A stretch of 64,000 nucleotides of DNA from Aquirufa beregesia (GTDB lineage: Bacteria > Bacteroidota > Bacteroidia > Cytophagales > Spirosomataceae). Positions 62,591 through 64,000 of the stretch are shown piece by piece. The position numbers and the translations under genes are program-made. The stretch covers positions 150,275-214,274 of the forward strand of contig NZ_SEWW01000005.1 of assembly GCF_011090385.1 (NCBI RefSeq), given 5' to 3'. The notes beneath the pieces were generated by a model that saw nothing but the letters and a program-made list of their open reading frames with translations, ran no database searches and was not told the origin of the DNA. Position 1 is the stretch's first letter. Each line of letters opens with the position of its first letter.

Positions 62591-62627
62591 AAAGGCCAGT
62601 AAATGATATCATTTGCTGGCCTTTTTT
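62591..62627 (+). terminator. Terminator of the DAHP synthase gene
   Basis: AAAGGCCAG and CTGGCCTTT arms with an inner AAATGAT/ATCATTT stem, followed by a T run (CCTTTTTTC). It begins 24 bp after the stop codon. Confidence 0.9.
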
Positions 62628-62632
62628 CGTTT

Positions 62633-62663
62633 ACCTCGACAGCGTTTCAAACGCTGTCGAGGT
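62633..62663. repeat. Intergenic palindrome, 15-bp arms
   Basis: ACCTCGACAGCGTTT-C-AAACGCTGTCGAGGT, perfect. It shares the GACAGCGTT core with 41984-42016. It sits between the terminator of the DAHP synthase and the end of the minus-strand transporter gene. Confidence 0.65.
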
Positions 62664-62675
62664 TTAGGATTTTAT

Positions 62676-63572
62676 TTATTTTTTTGAAATCTGATAACTT
62701 CCCACAATTACTAAAGCCATTCCGATTAACACCATCACATCAGGAAGTCCATGTCCTAAGATGATCTCTATCAAAATAGAAAATAAGACTGCACTATTTC
62801 CCACAGCGCCCACAATACTCGTTTTTTCAAATCGCAAAGCTTGAGTCGTGAAACTTTGAACGCCTAAAGCCAAAAGTCCCATGATGATAATCTCGATGTA
62901 TTGAGTTCCTTGAGGACTAACCCATTGGCCTGACCAAAAACTATTGGGTAAATTTCCCCAAGTTCCTAAGATTAAAGAGACACATGAAGCCGTAAAGCCA
63001 GCAGCCATGAAGGAAAAGATCACCCAACGTGAATCATAGTATTTCTGGGCTTCTTTAATAGCCATATATCCGAGAGCGGTCCCCATCGCATATAATAAAC
63101 CCACCGAATGGTTTTGCCAATGTTTATCCGCGGAAGGTTGGAAAATCAATAATATACCCATGAATCCCATTAATAGAAATAAGACCTGTTTGCTTTTTAA
63201 GCTTTCCGTAGGTATCCAAATAAAGGTAAATATGGCAATGAAGAGCGGGAAGGCTTGTCCGTAGGTATTGGTCAAAGACAAACCCAAGTGTTCTAAAGCA
63301 TAAAATAAGCAATACAGAGTAAAGGCGCCTAGTAGACCTCGAAATACCAAAAATCCTAATTTACCCCCTGTTTGAATAGCTGGTTTTTGCCAAAGACTAC
63401 CTATTAAAAAGGGCAATCCTACCGCATTTCGGAATAATACTAATTCTACTGATGGAAAATGCTTACTCATCCTCTGGGCCATGGCGGACATCAAAGCAAA
63501 GCATAAGGATGATAAAAGCATGAAGCCAATTCCTTTATTTTTGCTAATGAATGGATGAATTTTGGAAAGCAT
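62676..63572 (-). CDS. EamA/DMT family transporter
   Basis: 298 residues with ten membrane helices in two EamA repeats (GIGFMLLSSLCFALMSAMAQRMSKHFPSVELVLFRN and AMGTALGYMAIKEAQKYYDSRWVIFSF). The Arg-Asn-x-x-Gly at FRNAVGLPF is the usual EamA motif. It exports or imports small metabolites; substrate unknown. It ends close to the palindrome at 62633 and diverges from the RidA gene. Confidence 0.85.
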   Translation of the reverse strand: MLSKIHPFISKNKGIGFMLLSSLCFALMSAMAQRMSKHFPSVELVLFRNAVGLPFLIGSLWQKPAIQTGGKLGFLVFRGLLGAFTLYCLFYALEHLGLSLTNTYGQAFPLFIAIFTFIWIPTESLKSKQVLFLLMGFMGILLIFQPSADKHWQNHSVGLLYAMGTALGYMAIKEAQKYYDSRWVIFSFMAAGFTASCVSLILGTWGNLPNSFWSGQWVSPQGTQYIEIIIMGLLALGVQSFTTQALRFEKTSIVGAVGNSAVLFSILIEIILGHGLPDVMVLIGMALVIVGSYQISKK

Positions 63573-63648
63573 ATTTTAGGGAGAAAGCTCGTTATGGATT
63601 CAGGTAATCCTTATTTTTTTGGTAACTTGCATTTCTTTTTTCAAAGGT

Positions 63649-64000
63649 ATGACAAAAAAAATAATTTTATCGGAATCGGCTCCTGCTGCGATTGGCCCCT
63701 ATTCACAAGCGGTTGCCATTCAGGGAGCCTTATATGTTTCAGGTCAAATTGCCATTTCGGTATTGGAAGCTGGCGGAGATATTGAAGAAGAAACGCATCA
63801 AGTATTGAAAAACCTTGGCTACATTTTGAAAGAGGCGGGTTATGACTACGAAGATGTCGTTAAGTGTTCCATTTTTGTTAAAGACATGAATCATTTTGCT
63901 CAGATTAATCAGGTGTATGCCCAATATTTTTCTGTCAATCCACCCGCACGAGAAACAGTAGAGGTAGCTCGTTTACCCAAAGATGTTCGTGTTGAAATTT
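63649..64000 (+). CDS. RidA family imine deaminase, partial
   Basis: The first 117 codons are in the window; the C-terminus lies beyond the right edge. MTKKIILSESAPAAIGPYSQ is the family start, then YVSGQIAI, EETHQVLKNLGYILKEAGYDYEDVVKCSIFVKDMNHFAQINQVYAQYF, and PPARETVEVARLPKDVRVEI with the conserved substrate Arg. RidA removes reactive enamines and imines made by PLP enzymes. The loop after GQIAI (SVLEAGGDIEEE) is a little shorter than usual. Confidence 0.92.
   Translation, partial: MTKKIILSESAPAAIGPYSQAVAIQGALYVSGQIAISVLEAGGDIEEETHQVLKNLGYILKEAGYDYEDVVKCSIFVKDMNHFAQINQVYAQYFSVNPPARETVEVARLPKDVRVEI

Overview
The window is a contiguous chromosomal stretch of a Bacteroidota bacterium, most likely a freshwater or soil member of the Cytophagales. 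The evidence is a large SecA, GldG, a DUF1501 protein with a type IX secretion sorting tail, BamA followed by two Skp/OmpH proteins, GH10 and GH97 glycosidases, low-to-moderate GC and starts without Shine-Dalgarno sequences. I cannot name the genus from sequence alone.

Region by region. 1-5700 is a lasso-peptide-type RiPP locus: a cyclase (cut by the window edge) and a PqqD-like B1 on the minus strand, an HprK-like kinase and a B2 leader peptidase on the plus strand, then eight tandem small precursor genes. Repeats and an IS3-type transposase remnant lie between the two halves. 5.7-10.5 kb holds a GH10 xylanase, a DoxX-like membrane protein, a decayed zeta toxin-antitoxin pair and a GH97 glycosidase. 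A cupin lipoprotein follows at 10.9 kb.

11.5-22.4 kb is an accessory island next to tRNA-Val. Three 60-bp copies of the tRNA 3' end plus its terminator separate two cargo modules. The first has an S1-like/sacsin-type HATPase giant protein, a UPF1-like helicase fused to a PIN nuclease, and a membrane protein. The second is an AbiEii-like nucleotidyltransferase with an HTH partner. No integrase is visible. The first module is the best candidate for an undescribed defence system.

22.5-36.9 kb is mostly core: TerC, a thioredoxin, dnaN, gldG, ppiD, arginine genes argD-argC-argG with a GNAT, aat and proB. Repeat-rich gaps occur at 23.3-24.3 and 35.3-35.8 kb. 36.9-40.2 kb is a patch of small accessory genes and debris: an ATC-hydrolase-like protein, PAAR and VgrG-tip proteins, truncated ORFs and a broken HPP gene. 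40.3-64 kb is again core: a GT39-like enzyme, secA, a DUF1800/DUF1501 pair, DUF6089 proteins, uppS-bamA-ompH-ompH, rhlE, dps, a TSUP transporter, lspA, proline dehydrogenase, DAHP synthase/chorismate mutase, an EamA transporter and the start of a RidA gene.

The main story is the lasso locus. Each precursor has a leader with a WxxPxL motif and a Thr at -2, then a core with Ala1 and Asp8 (Asp9 in one). Six of eight genes encode a 13-residue core ending in Ser and a seventh overruns that Ser. The HprK-like kinase is expected to phosphorylate this serine, by analogy with paeninodin.
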